Origin: Thermasporomyces sp040195635
GTDB lineage: Bacteria; Actinomycetota; Actinomycetes; Propionibacteriales; Actinopolymorphaceae
Assembly: GCF_040195635.1 (NCBI RefSeq)
Contig: NZ_JBEFTX010000005.1
Coordinates: 62,001-126,000 of the forward strand
Direction: 5' to 3'
Length of the DNA stretch: 64,000 bases
Position 1 is the first letter of the stretch. Every line of letters begins with the position of its first letter. The notes beneath the pieces are model-generated. The model was not told the DNA's origin. It ran no database searches and was given only the letters and a program-made list of their open reading frames with translations. A program made the position numbers and the translations under genes. Of the stretch, positions 28,344 to 37,600 are shown in pieces.

Positions 28344-31271
28344 GTGGGGGGAACAGCGGAAGCGGTCCAGCGTGCCTTCAACGCCTTGACCGGCCACGGC
28401 ACGGCGACCTTCCGGCATGCAGCTACCGGCCCCGCCCCGTCAACGTGCCCAACCACATCCACCGGCCCAACCACATCCACCGGCCCAACCACATCATCCG
28501 GCCCAGCCACATCCGGCTCGGACCGCCCTGGCGTCCCGAACGCGTCCGGCTGCGCGGATGAGCCCGGGCCCACCGACCTCGTGCACCCCGTCCGTGAACT
28601 CCTTGGCGAGGGCGACTGGGACTTCCGCATCGACCCGCGGTGGTGTGCCGTCGTGCCAGCTGGCCACCAGGTGCGGACCCACGGCTGGTTAATCCACCTG
28701 TCGGCGACACCGGCCTCGGCAACCTCCGTGCTCGCCCACGCCGTCCCGGTACTCCGCGAGCATCGCGTGGCCTTCCGGTTCGCGGTGAGCACCGACGCCG
28801 TTGGCTGGCTGACCGGCGGGGACTGTGACCCACGGGTCAGCGGCAGGTTCCTCACCGTGTATCCCCACGACGACGCGGAGGCCCCCCACCTCGCGACTGC
28901 ACTCCACGCCGCGACCGCTGGGCTCCCCGGCCCGCGGATCATGGCCGACCGCCCCGTACGCTCCGGCAGCCTGGTGCACTATCGCTATGGCCGCTTCGAG
29001 GATGCATACGACCTCGACGATGACGGCGTCCTGCGTCCGGTCGACCTCGACGCGGTGGCAGAGCTCGATCCTCCGTCGCCGGTCCATGCGATCCCGCACA
29101 TCCAGCCGGGGACGGTGCTGCACGGGCGGTTCGTCCTGCGGCGGACCCTCGACCAGACCGTCACCGGTGGCCGCTATCTCGCCCTCGACCGTACGAACGA
29201 TCGCGAGGTACTCGTCAAGCACGCCCGCGCGCACGCCGGCGGCGACCACACCGGTGCCGACGCGCGTGAACGCCTCCAGCTCGAAGCAGCGGCCCTGCGG
29301 CACCTCGCCGGTGAGGTGCCGGTCCCCCGGGTGTTCGAGGTGTTCGACCAGGACGGCGACCGGTTCCTCACCACCGAGCACCCGCCGGGGCGGCCGTTCC
29401 TCGACTGGGTACACGCGACTCACCGCGAAGCGGTCGTCACTCCGACCGGTCACATCTTGCTGATGGCGCGGCGGCTGGTCGCGCTCGTCGCCGGCGTCCA
29501 CGCCGCAGGCATCGTACTCCGGAACCTGAGCCCTGGCAGCGTGCTCGTGGCACCCAACGGTGCGTTGACGCTCGTCGACCTGGAGGCCGCCGTTCCCGCG
29601 GGGCAGCCGGCTCCGCCTCCCTGGCCCTCCAGCTACCTGGCACCCGAGTGCCGTGACCCGCGCCAGGTGGTTGGCGTGGACGGATCGCTCACCGCGACCG
29701 TGGCCGAGGACCTGTGGAGCCTCGGTGCGCTGTTCTTCCTCCTCGCCACCGGAACCGAACCCGACCTGCCTCTCGACGTACCCGCGGACCGGCCGATCCG
29801 GGACCGGCTGGCCGCCTGGCTCACGGTCGTGGCGCGGGACCACCCCTCCGCGGCGGTCGTCGCGCCACCGCTCCTCGGCCTCCTCGCCACGGCGCCCGAC
29901 TGCCGGTGGAGCCTGTCGCGGGTGGAGAAGTACCTCGCGTCGCCCGAGCGGCGGTCCACCGGGGCAGGCGGTCACTCCGGCGTTCGCCTGCCCACGGTCG
30001 CGCAGTTGGTCAGCGACGGGCTCGACCATCTGCGGGATGCCGCCGCGGTACCGCCAGACAGTGACATCAGGGCCGACCCGACCGACCGGACCGACAGCGG
30101 GACCGACGTACGAACCGACCCCGGAACTGTGCGACATGGCGCGGCAGGTGTCCTGGGCACGCTGATCCAGGCGTCCACGAGCGCCCGTGACCAGGATCGG
30201 CTGCTGGCGGCCATCCGAGACGTGTCCACCCGGTTGGTCGCGCATCGCCCGCCGGGTCAGTCCGGGCGTGCGCTGCCGGGCCTCCTCACCGGGCGCGCCG
30301 GCACGGCCTGGGCGCTGGCCGACGCCGGTGTCGCACTCGACGATCCCGCGCTGGTGGCCGAGGCGCGCGCCATGGTCTCGTCCCTGCCGACCGACTGGCC
30401 GCTCCCGGGAGTCGCCCACGGACTCGCCGGGGCCGGGCTCGCCCACCTGCACATCGGCCGGCTCACGGGCGACGAGGAACTGCTCGACCGCGCACAGGGC
30501 TACGCCGACACGGTCGTCGCGGCAGCGCAACTCGGCGCTCACGGCCCGCTCTGGCCGGTCCCCGCCGACGCCCGATCCGCGCTCGCCGGCAGCTGTCACT
30601 ACGGGTTCGCCCACGGGGTCGCCGGGATCGGCTACTTCCTGCTCCTCATGGCACACGAGACCGGCGACGAGTCGTACGCCAAGGTTGCCGTGGCGGCCGG
30701 CCACACTCTCTGCGAGGCCGCGACGACCGACACCGACGGGGCCGCCTGGTGGCCGGCAGGCCCGGACCATCCGGCACCCTCGCCACACCGATCCGCAGGA
30801 CCGGCGGGGATCGGGACCTTCCTGCTACGCCAGTACGCCGTCACCGGCGAGCCAGGCATCGGTGCGTACGCCGTGGCGGCCGCGGTCGCCGTGCACAAGG
30901 CCAGGTGGCGGGTTCGGTCCGACGGCTGCCACGGCCTGGCAGGCAGCGGGCACTACCTGCTGGATGCCGCCCAGGTACTCGGCGACGACACCTACCGGAC
31001 GTGGGCCGGCGAGGTGGCGGAGGCGATGGCCGTCCGGCACTGCCGGCGGGCGGGCAGGCTCCTCGTCCCAGACCAGGTGGCCCCACCGGTCAGCACCGGC
31101 GTCGCCAACGGCGGCGTTCGCAATGCCGGCACCGGTGGGGAGACCGACGTGGCCGACAGCGTGTCGTTCCTGCTCCGTCTCCTTCGGGGCGGACCGCGCC
31201 CCTGGATGGTCGACGGCTGCCTGGCGGACCGTGCGCTGGAGATCGCTGGTGAGGACGTGCGGCGGTCCTAG
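28344..31271 (+). CDS. Class III-like lanthionine synthetase (LanKC-type), degenerate kinase loop
   Basis: About 975 residues in the three-part order of class III/IV lanthipeptide synthetases. The RamC/LanKC N-terminal region (about 90-245) has GWLIHLSA and SGRFLTVYP. The Ser/Thr-kinase-like domain (about 255-540) has EVLVKHAR. The C-terminal LanC-like barrel (about 600-960) has GVAHGLAGAG, FAHGVAGIG and DGCHGLAGSG. The kinase catalytic loop reads LRNLSPGSVLV: the usual catalytic Asp is Asn394 and the usual Asn is Ser399. Of the LanC zinc ligands only Cys862-His863 are seen; the WCxG cysteine is replaced by GPAG. A Thr/Pro/Gly-rich repeat (about 34-58) precedes the lyase region. The GTG at 28344 follows AGGGGG. 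No precursor peptide was recognised nearby. Confidence 0.82.
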   Translation: MGGTAEAVQRAFNALTGHGTATFRHAATGPAPSTCPTTSTGPTTSTGPTTSSGPATSGSDRPGVPNASGCADEPGPTDLVHPVRELLGEGDWDFRIDPRWCAVVPAGHQVRTHGWLIHLSATPASATSVLAHAVPVLREHRVAFRFAVSTDAVGWLTGGDCDPRVSGRFLTVYPHDDAEAPHLATALHAATAGLPGPRIMADRPVRSGSLVHYRYGRFEDAYDLDDDGVLRPVDLDAVAELDPPSPVHAIPHIQPGTVLHGRFVLRRTLDQTVTGGRYLALDRTNDREVLVKHARAHAGGDHTGADARERLQLEAAALRHLAGEVPVPRVFEVFDQDGDRFLTTEHPPGRPFLDWVHATHREAVVTPTGHILLMARRLVALVAGVHAAGIVLRNLSPGSVLVAPNGALTLVDLEAAVPAGQPAPPPWPSSYLAPECRDPRQVVGVDGSLTATVAEDLWSLGALFFLLATGTEPDLPLDVPADRPIRDRLAAWLTVVARDHPSAAVVAPPLLGLLATAPDCRWSLSRVEKYLASPERRSTGAGGHSGVRLPTVAQLVSDGLDHLRDAAAVPPDSDIRADPTDRTDSGTDVRTDPGTVRHGAAGVLGTLIQASTSARDQDRLLAAIRDVSTRLVAHRPPGQSGRALPGLLTGRAGTAWALADAGVALDDPALVAEARAMVSSLPTDWPLPGVAHGLAGAGLAHLHIGRLTGDEELLDRAQGYADTVVAAAQLGAHGPLWPVPADARSALAGSCHYGFAHGVAGIGYFLLLMAHETGDESYAKVAVAAGHTLCEAATTDTDGAAWWPAGPDHPAPSPHRSAGPAGIGTFLLRQYAVTGEPGIGAYAVAAAVAVHKARWRVRSDGCHGLAGSGHYLLDAAQVLGDDTYRTWAGEVAEAMAVRHCRRAGRLLVPDQVAPPVSTGVANGGVRNAGTGGETDVADSVSFLLRLLRGGPRPWMVDGCLADRALEIAGEDVRRS

Positions 31272-31339
31272 GGCGTCCTACTGAGGGACCCGCTCACGGA
31301 CACGCCCACCGTCACCATGCTGGAGCCGGCGCGCGCACC

Positions 31340-34069
31340 TTACGTGTCGTCGCGGGCCGGTGGGACGACCTGGCTGATCGCGCTGGAGACCTCGGTACGA
31401 GAGAAGACGCCGAGCTTGTGCAGGATGTTGGACACGTGCACGGCGACGGTCCTGGGAGAGATGTAGAGACGCTGGGCGAGTTCGGTGTTGGTGAGGCCCT
31501 CCGCGACGAGGAGCGCAACTTCGCGTTCGCGCCTGGTCAGTGCCGCCACGCCGCTGACCGCGGAACGGTCGTCCGTGGGCGCCAGGTCCAGCTGGGCACG
31601 TAGCTGGTCGAGCTGAGCCACCCGCCAACCGCCCCACCGGGCGAGCAGATCGGTGGCCGCGGTGACCTGCTGGACGGCCGCGTCACGCTTGCCGAGCGTG
31701 AGCAGGCAACGGGCGGCGCCGACGTGGGCAGTACCCCGGATCGACGGCAGCATGGCGAACGACTCCGACACCTCGAGGTAGCCGGCGAGTGCCGCGGCGG
31801 TCTCCCCCTGCGCTTCGCCGACCTGCGCCTCCGCCAACGTCCGCTCGTCGTCCCGGACGTCGCCCCCGAGCAGCGCGCGGCTCATCCGTACGACCTGCGA
31901 CAGCGGCAGGCCGACGGAGAACGCCGCCGAGATCAGGTCGTGCGCCTGCTCACCGCTGCGCCATGGCTGTTCGGCGAGCGCCACGAAGATCTCGTCCAGG
32001 TGCCGCTCGGCGGTGGCGAGTTCACCGCGCCGGCAGGCGACATGGAACGCGAGGCCGGGGATGGTGATGCCCGAGAACGCGGCCTCCGTGCGCAGCTCGG
32101 CGATGATGTCGTCGACGCAGGCGAGTTCGCCGGCCTCGAGATACAGCCCGGCCAGGAAGACCGCGTGATGGTCGGCCCGACGTCGGCCGCGGAGGTACCC
32201 GCGGTCCCGGTTCCGGCCCTGTTCCAACGTCGCGATCGCCGCGTCCAGATTGCCCTCACGCATCGCCAACCGCGCCCGACCCTGGAAGTACGCCGCGACC
32301 GCGAGAGACTCGAAACCGGCCCGTTCGGCGTCGACGCGCATGCGTTCCAGCATGTCGGCGTGCTCGCTCGGCGACGCCGGCGGAACATCATGAACGAGGT
32401 AGTTCAACGCTCGGGCGGCGAGTACCCACTCACCCAGCTTCTCCGCCTCGTCGACGAGCCCTGCCAGTATCATGCGGCCCTCTTCGTTGGTCACCGACCG
32501 GTCGGACAGCGCGGAGCCCTTCTCGACCAAGGCGGCCAGGCGCACGCGCGGTAGATCGAACTCGCCGGCCAGCGCCAGAGCCCGATCCGCCCACTCCACC
32601 GCGGCGTCGAGGTCGTCTCGGAGCTCGGCCGACTGGGCCACCGCCGTCATCGCCCGGGCCTGGATCGCACCGGGCGGCAGCTGCGCGACGAGTTGCTCGA
32701 CCTCGTGGGTCAACGTCTCCATCTCGCGGGTCTGGTCGGACTCCCAGGCCAGGCGGATCAACAGGTACAACGCATCGGCGCGGTCGCTTGCCGTCGACGC
32801 CAGGTCCCGCCACCGGCGGGCGTAGCCCACGGCGTCGTCAAGAAGGCCGGCAAGCCAGGCGGCCTGGGCCGCCGCAGCAAGCAGCTCCGCGTCGTCACCC
32901 ACCTCGTCCATGCCCACCTCGGCGAGCTGCAGAGCCTGGAACGCCGATCCGATCGACAGGTAGAGCGCCGCACCACGACGGGCCGCCTCGACCATGTCGT
33001 CGTACCGTCCGGCGGCACGTGCGTGGCGGGCAATCATCGCGGGATCAGATCCACCGGTGGCGAGCAGAACCTCGAGTGCGGCCTCATGCAACCGTCGCTG
33101 CTGCCGGCCGAGCAACTGCCCGGAGATCGCCTCGCGGACCAGGGCGTGGCGGAAGCTGAACTCGTCATCGCTGGACTCGACGAGGACACCTCGGGCGACG
33201 AGCCCGCGCAGCGCCGTGATCAGCTCGTCCTCGTCCGCACCGGTCACGGCGGCAAGCAGGTCGAACGGCACCCGATGACCGAGTACGGCGGCAGCCTCCA
33301 CGATGCGCTGGTCGCGCGGCTCCAGGTCGTCGACCTGCCGCCGGAGCACCTCCGAGAGGCTCCACGGCAGCGGGCTCTCGCACAGTGACGCGAGATCGTC
33401 CCCGGTGTGGCCCCGGATGAGCTCCTCGAGGAAGAACGGGTTGCCGCCCGTGCGCTGGTGCAACGCCGCCACCGAGCGATAGGGAACCGGCGCGCCCGCC
33501 ACGGAAGCGAGCAGCGCGGCCGTGTCCGACTCACCGAACCGCTCGAGCGCCACGTGGGCGACCGTGTGCCGGCGTTCCAACCGGCCAAGAAGCCCGGCGA
33601 CCGGATGGCGGCTCGTCACCTCGTCCGGGCGGTACGTCCCGATCAGCAGTCGCGGCCCGGTCTGGCCGGCGATCCGCTCGAAAAGCGCCGCGCTCTCGGA
33701 GTCGGCCCAGTGCAGGTCCTCGAAGACGATGACGGCCCGCCGGTCGCCGACAAGCTCGTTCACGATGGCGAGGCCGGCGTGCAGGCGCTCCACCGGACTG
33801 CGCGCGGGCTCGGCCAGTGCGTCCAGGAGATCCTCCTTGACGCCTGGACGACCGTCCACCGCGTCCAACAGCACTTCGTACGGGCGGGCCAGTGAGCCGG
33901 GCTCGGCGCGCCCCACCAGCACGACCGGATCGGCGGAAAGGCCGGCCAGCAGCTCGTGGATCAGCCGCGTCTTGCCGATGCCCGGCTCGCCCGCGACGAT
34001 CGCCACCTGCGGGTGACTGGACGCCGCGAGCTGCTGGAGTTGGCGCAGCTCGCGGTCACGTCCCACCAT
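31340..34069 (-). CDS. LuxR-family (LAL) transcriptional regulator with AAA ATPase
   Basis: A 909-residue LAL-type regulator. The N-terminal AAA/NTPase has Walker A GEPGIGKTR (27-35) and VIVFEDLHWADSES as Walker B. The long middle (about 300-820) is helical, TPR-like. The C-terminal LuxR helix-turn-helix (about 838-900) has LTRREREVALLVAEGLTNTELA. Such proteins commonly activate secondary-metabolite or sugar genes after sensing a ligand. The start codon shares one base with the stop of the small upstream ORF (TGATG at 34071-34067). It is convergent with the lanthionine-synthetase-like gene and faces away from the RHS gene. Confidence 0.92.
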   Translation of the reverse strand: MVGRDRELRQLQQLAASSHPQVAIVAGEPGIGKTRLIHELLAGLSADPVVLVGRAEPGSLARPYEVLLDAVDGRPGVKEDLLDALAEPARSPVERLHAGLAIVNELVGDRRAVIVFEDLHWADSESAALFERIAGQTGPRLLIGTYRPDEVTSRHPVAGLLGRLERRHTVAHVALERFGESDTAALLASVAGAPVPYRSVAALHQRTGGNPFFLEELIRGHTGDDLASLCESPLPWSLSEVLRRQVDDLEPRDQRIVEAAAVLGHRVPFDLLAAVTGADEDELITALRGLVARGVLVESSDDEFSFRHALVREAISGQLLGRQQRRLHEAALEVLLATGGSDPAMIARHARAAGRYDDMVEAARRGAALYLSIGSAFQALQLAEVGMDEVGDDAELLAAAAQAAWLAGLLDDAVGYARRWRDLASTASDRADALYLLIRLAWESDQTREMETLTHEVEQLVAQLPPGAIQARAMTAVAQSAELRDDLDAAVEWADRALALAGEFDLPRVRLAALVEKGSALSDRSVTNEEGRMILAGLVDEAEKLGEWVLAARALNYLVHDVPPASPSEHADMLERMRVDAERAGFESLAVAAYFQGRARLAMREGNLDAAIATLEQGRNRDRGYLRGRRRADHHAVFLAGLYLEAGELACVDDIIAELRTEAAFSGITIPGLAFHVACRRGELATAERHLDEIFVALAEQPWRSGEQAHDLISAAFSVGLPLSQVVRMSRALLGGDVRDDERTLAEAQVGEAQGETAAALAGYLEVSESFAMLPSIRGTAHVGAARCLLTLGKRDAAVQQVTAATDLLARWGGWRVAQLDQLRAQLDLAPTDDRSAVSGVAALTRREREVALLVAEGLTNTELAQRLYISPRTVAVHVSNILHKLGVFSRTEVSSAISQVVPPARDDT

Positions 34070-34329
34070 CACCGCGCTGGCGCCGCCGCGCGCTCTCTGC
34101 ACGGCGTCAGGCTACCGCCAGCAGAAGGAGCGCTACCGGCCACAGCGCCGGCCCTGGCCCCGTCCGGCGCCGGCACGTTGCCCCACGTGTCGGCTTGTTT
34201 CCTGCGTGCCTTGCGTGCCTTTCGTGCTTGACGAGCAATCGCCAGGAGCCGGCGGCGATCCGCTTCGGCGATCAGTGCCTGGTGACGCTCGTGCGCGACG
34301 GTCAAGCTGAAAGCTGGATGACCGAACAT
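34069..34329 (-). CDS. Small basic protein of unknown function, coupled to the LAL regulator
   Basis: An 86-residue ORF starting at ATG 34329 behind a GGGAGA site. The N-terminal half is strongly helical and basic, including ADRRRLLAIARQARKARK. It resembles the short Arg-rich proteins often seen in front of actinobacterial genes. The C-terminal part is Gly/Ala/Ser-rich with one Cys. Its stop overlaps the regulator start, so the two are co-translated. No family is assigned. It is divergent from the RHS gene across about 280 bases. Confidence 0.6.
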   Translation of the reverse strand: MFGHPAFSLTVAHERHQALIAEADRRRLLAIARQARKARKARRKQADTWGNVPAPDGARAGAVAGSAPSAGGSLTPCRERAAAPAR

Positions 34330-34447
34330 CGTTGTCTCCCTCGTCTTTTCTCTTGTCTCGTTGGTGTCTCCATCCTTGGTTGGCGAGGAGCTTCCGACAT
34401 CCGCAGCGGTGACGTATCTTTCCCGCCGCGGTGGAACGTAGATGCGC

Positions 34448-34473
34448 CTAGGCAGGTGCGTACGTATGCCTAG
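34448..34473. promoter_or_regulatory. Inverted repeat in the divergent spacer before the RHS gene
   Basis: CTAGGCA (34448-34454) and TGCCTAG (34467-34473) flank a 12-base centre that contains TGCGTACGTA. It lies in the 279-bp spacer (34330-34608) between the small ORF/LAL operon and the RHS gene. It may be an operator. The centre resembles the ATGCGTACGCAT palindrome before the synthetase gene, but TGCGTACG is frequent elsewhere in this DNA. Confidence 0.4.
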
Positions 34474-34608
34474 TCGGACACGTCGTGGTGGGTGTCCTTG
34501 ATCGTTTCCGGCGCCCTGTGTTGCCTGCTGGTGGATTTTCCGATAGAAGATCACTTCAAGTCTTTTCGTCTGATATACGTCAGATGGCCGATATGGGGGG
34601 TGGCGGGG

Positions 34609-37600
34609 GTGGCGAGGCACGTCTCTGGCCGGGCTGACCATGTGCGTTTGACCGTCGTCGTCTGTGCGCTGGCCCTGATCGCGTCGGTCCTGCAACCGGG
34701 ACAGACGCGTCAGGAGGCGGAGGCCGCGGTGGCTCCGCGGGCGCTGCCGGGAGCCGGTCCAGTGGACCGGGCGGCACCGGCGTCGGCGACACCGGACAAG
34801 CCGTTCGCGCCGGGTGAACGTCCGCCGGTCGTGCCACGTGGAATCTTCGCCAGCAGTGAGCCGCGAGAGTTGTCGGCGCAGGAGTGGCTGCGCGTGTCGA
34901 GTCGGGGTGGGGACCTGCAACCGGTCGACACTCCGGTTTTCACCCGCCTGTTGCTGCGGCCGGGCTACGTGCTCGGCGACACGTCGCTTCTGGCGTACTT
35001 CAACGTCGATGAAGACGCGCCGTGGACGTCCTGGCGGGTGACGCTTTTCGACGCCGAGTCGCAGACCGAGCAGGCGTCGACGTCGCTGACCAGGGACGAC
35101 CTGCGCCAGTCCGGCTGCGCCGCACAGCGCGACTACTGCCGCTCCTTCGGTGCGTCCGACGGGTGGGATCTCGACCCGGCCAAGCGGTACTTCCTCACCT
35201 TCACCGCCGTCTTTCCCGACCGCGAGGTGCCGTCGGTACCCACGCAGCGGGCCAATCCGCGGCGCACGATCCTGCCGCCACCGATTCCGGACCGGCAGGC
35301 CGCGGGCTGTGGCTGCGGCAACGCCCTGGGCATGACCGATGCCCGGCAGGCTGTGCGCGGCGTGGGCGTGAACACGGCGACTGGAGCCTTCAGCCGGGTG
35401 GAGCAGGACCTGGCGATGGCCTCGTTCGGGGTGCCGTTCGTCTCCACCCGGATCTATTCGTCGGCGAACCCGGCGAATGGTCTGTTCGGTTCCGGCTGGG
35501 CCTGGTCATACGGCATGCAGGTCGCGGCATCGGACCGTGGCGCGTTGGTGCGTGCCGATGACGGCGCGATCGTGGAGTACCGGTTGGCCGACGGTCGCTA
35601 CCAGCGCCCGGCTGGCGTTCGTTCGACGCTGCGCAAGACCGATGCCGGTTGGACGCTCGTCACCCCCGAGCAGATCAGCTACGACTTCGACGGCCAGGGC
35701 CGGTTGACGTCGATCCACAACGCTCGCCAGGTTGGCGTTCGGCTCGCCTACACCGCGCAAGGGGTGGAGATCACCGACGCCTCTGGTCGCCAGGCCGAGG
35801 CTCGGATCGAGGATGGCCTCATCCGCAGGATCAGCCTCCCGGATCGCCGGAACGTCGAGTTCGCCTACGACAGGCGCTCCCGGCTGGTCGCGGTCGAAGA
35901 CGCGCGGGGCCACGTGTGGCGGTACCACTACTCTGCGGCCGGTCTGCTGACCGAGGTGGTGGAACCGGAGACGGACGAGGGCCACGACGAGGACGACGGT
36001 GGAGTCGTGGCGATCCGCAACGAATACTCCGCGTCGGGCCGGGTGATCCGGCAGGTCGACGCACAGGGCCATCGGACGACCTTCGCCTGGAACGCCGTGA
36101 GGCAGGAGGCGAAGACCACCGACGCCGACGGCGTGGTCGTCTACGACGGCTACCACGACAACGTGCTGATCCACAGCCAGCGGGGCAACGGCGACGTCGA
36201 CAACCACCGCTACGACCGCAAGCTCAACCGCAGTCTCGTGGTCAACGGCAGGCAGAACCAGAACGAAGCGGCATTCGACGCGCGGGGTAACCAGACGGTC
36301 GGGTCGGCGCCGCTGCCGATGAAGTTCGACCAGCGGACGAAGTACGACGAGCGCAACAACCCGATCGAGTTCGTCGACGAGCGTGGCAACAAGTGGAAGA
36401 ACACCTTCAACAGGTTCGACGAACTGGTCGAGAGCGTCGACGCGGAGAAGCACAAGATCCGCTACGCCTACGACGAGCGTGGACTGCTCCTCACGCGCAC
36501 CGACCAACGCGGCAAGGTGACCCGCTACGAATACCTGCCCGCAGACGACATCAATGCCGGGCTGCCGGCCGCGATCATCTCACCGGAGGGTCGGCGGACG
36601 GAGTTCTCCTACGACGGCACCGGCCGGCGGATCGCCGTGGTCGATCCGCGCGGGACCGTCGAAGACGCCGACCGGGACGAGTTCACGACCCGGTTCACCT
36701 TCGATGACCAGGACCGCATCGTCGACGTGCGCGAGCCCGGCAAGCGCCACTCGTCGCGGACGGAGTACGACGCCGTGGGCCGGATTGTCGAGACGGAGAC
36801 CCCGACCGGGGTCGACACGGAATACCGCTACTTCGCCGACGGTCCGCTGCGCTCGGTCGAGGACCCGCGCCGGAAGGTCTCGTACGCCTACTCCGATGCC
36901 GGGCGACGCACCAAAACCCGTGTACACCTGGACGACGAGCCCGACATCGTCACGACGTACGCCTACAACGCCAAGGGACTGCTGCAGTCGGTCACCTCAC
37001 CGCGCGGAAACGCACCGGGGGCGGATCGCAAGGACTTCACCACCACGTACCGCTACGACGGCAACGACAGCCTCGTGCGGATCTCCCGTCCCTATCCAGA
37101 CGGCCGCGTCGTCCACGAGGACATCAAGACCGATGCGCTCGACCGGACCACCTCGACGGTCGACGCGTTCAGCAAGACTTCGGCATTCCGCCGGGACAAC
37201 ACCGGCAACGTGACGGCCGCCACCGACACGCTGGGTCGTACCACCCGACTGACGTATGACAGGAACGGGCGGCAGACCGGCCTCACCGATTCCGGCCGGA
37301 ACTCCACCCGCTTCACCTACGACGCCGCCGGCAACAAGACCAGCGCCACGACGGCCACCGGCGGCAAGACGACCTGGACCTACGACGACGACGGCTTCAT
37401 GGTCGCCATGACGGAGCCGCGCGGCAACGTCGATGGCGCCGACAAGGAGCGCTTCACCACTCACTACGAGTACGACCTGGCCGGCAACCTCGCCAAGGTG
37501 ATCGATCCGCTCGACCACACCACGACCTTCACCTACGACGCCAACAACCGGCAGACAGCGGTCACCGACGCCAAGGGCAATACCACCCGCTACAGCTACC

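Noticed and set aside
28689..30788. Long minus-strand open frame opposite the lanthionine-synthetase-like gene
   Set aside because: Low-complexity translation with no recognisable domain; caused by high GC at third positions of the plus-strand gene.
34069..34329. The small ORF before the LAL regulator as a lanthipeptide precursor for the synthetase-like enzyme (C-terminal Ser/Thr residues and one Cys)
   Set aside because: It lacks a class III S-x2-S-x3-C motif at the right spacing, is rich in Arg helices, and lies 3 kb away, coupled to a regulator instead.
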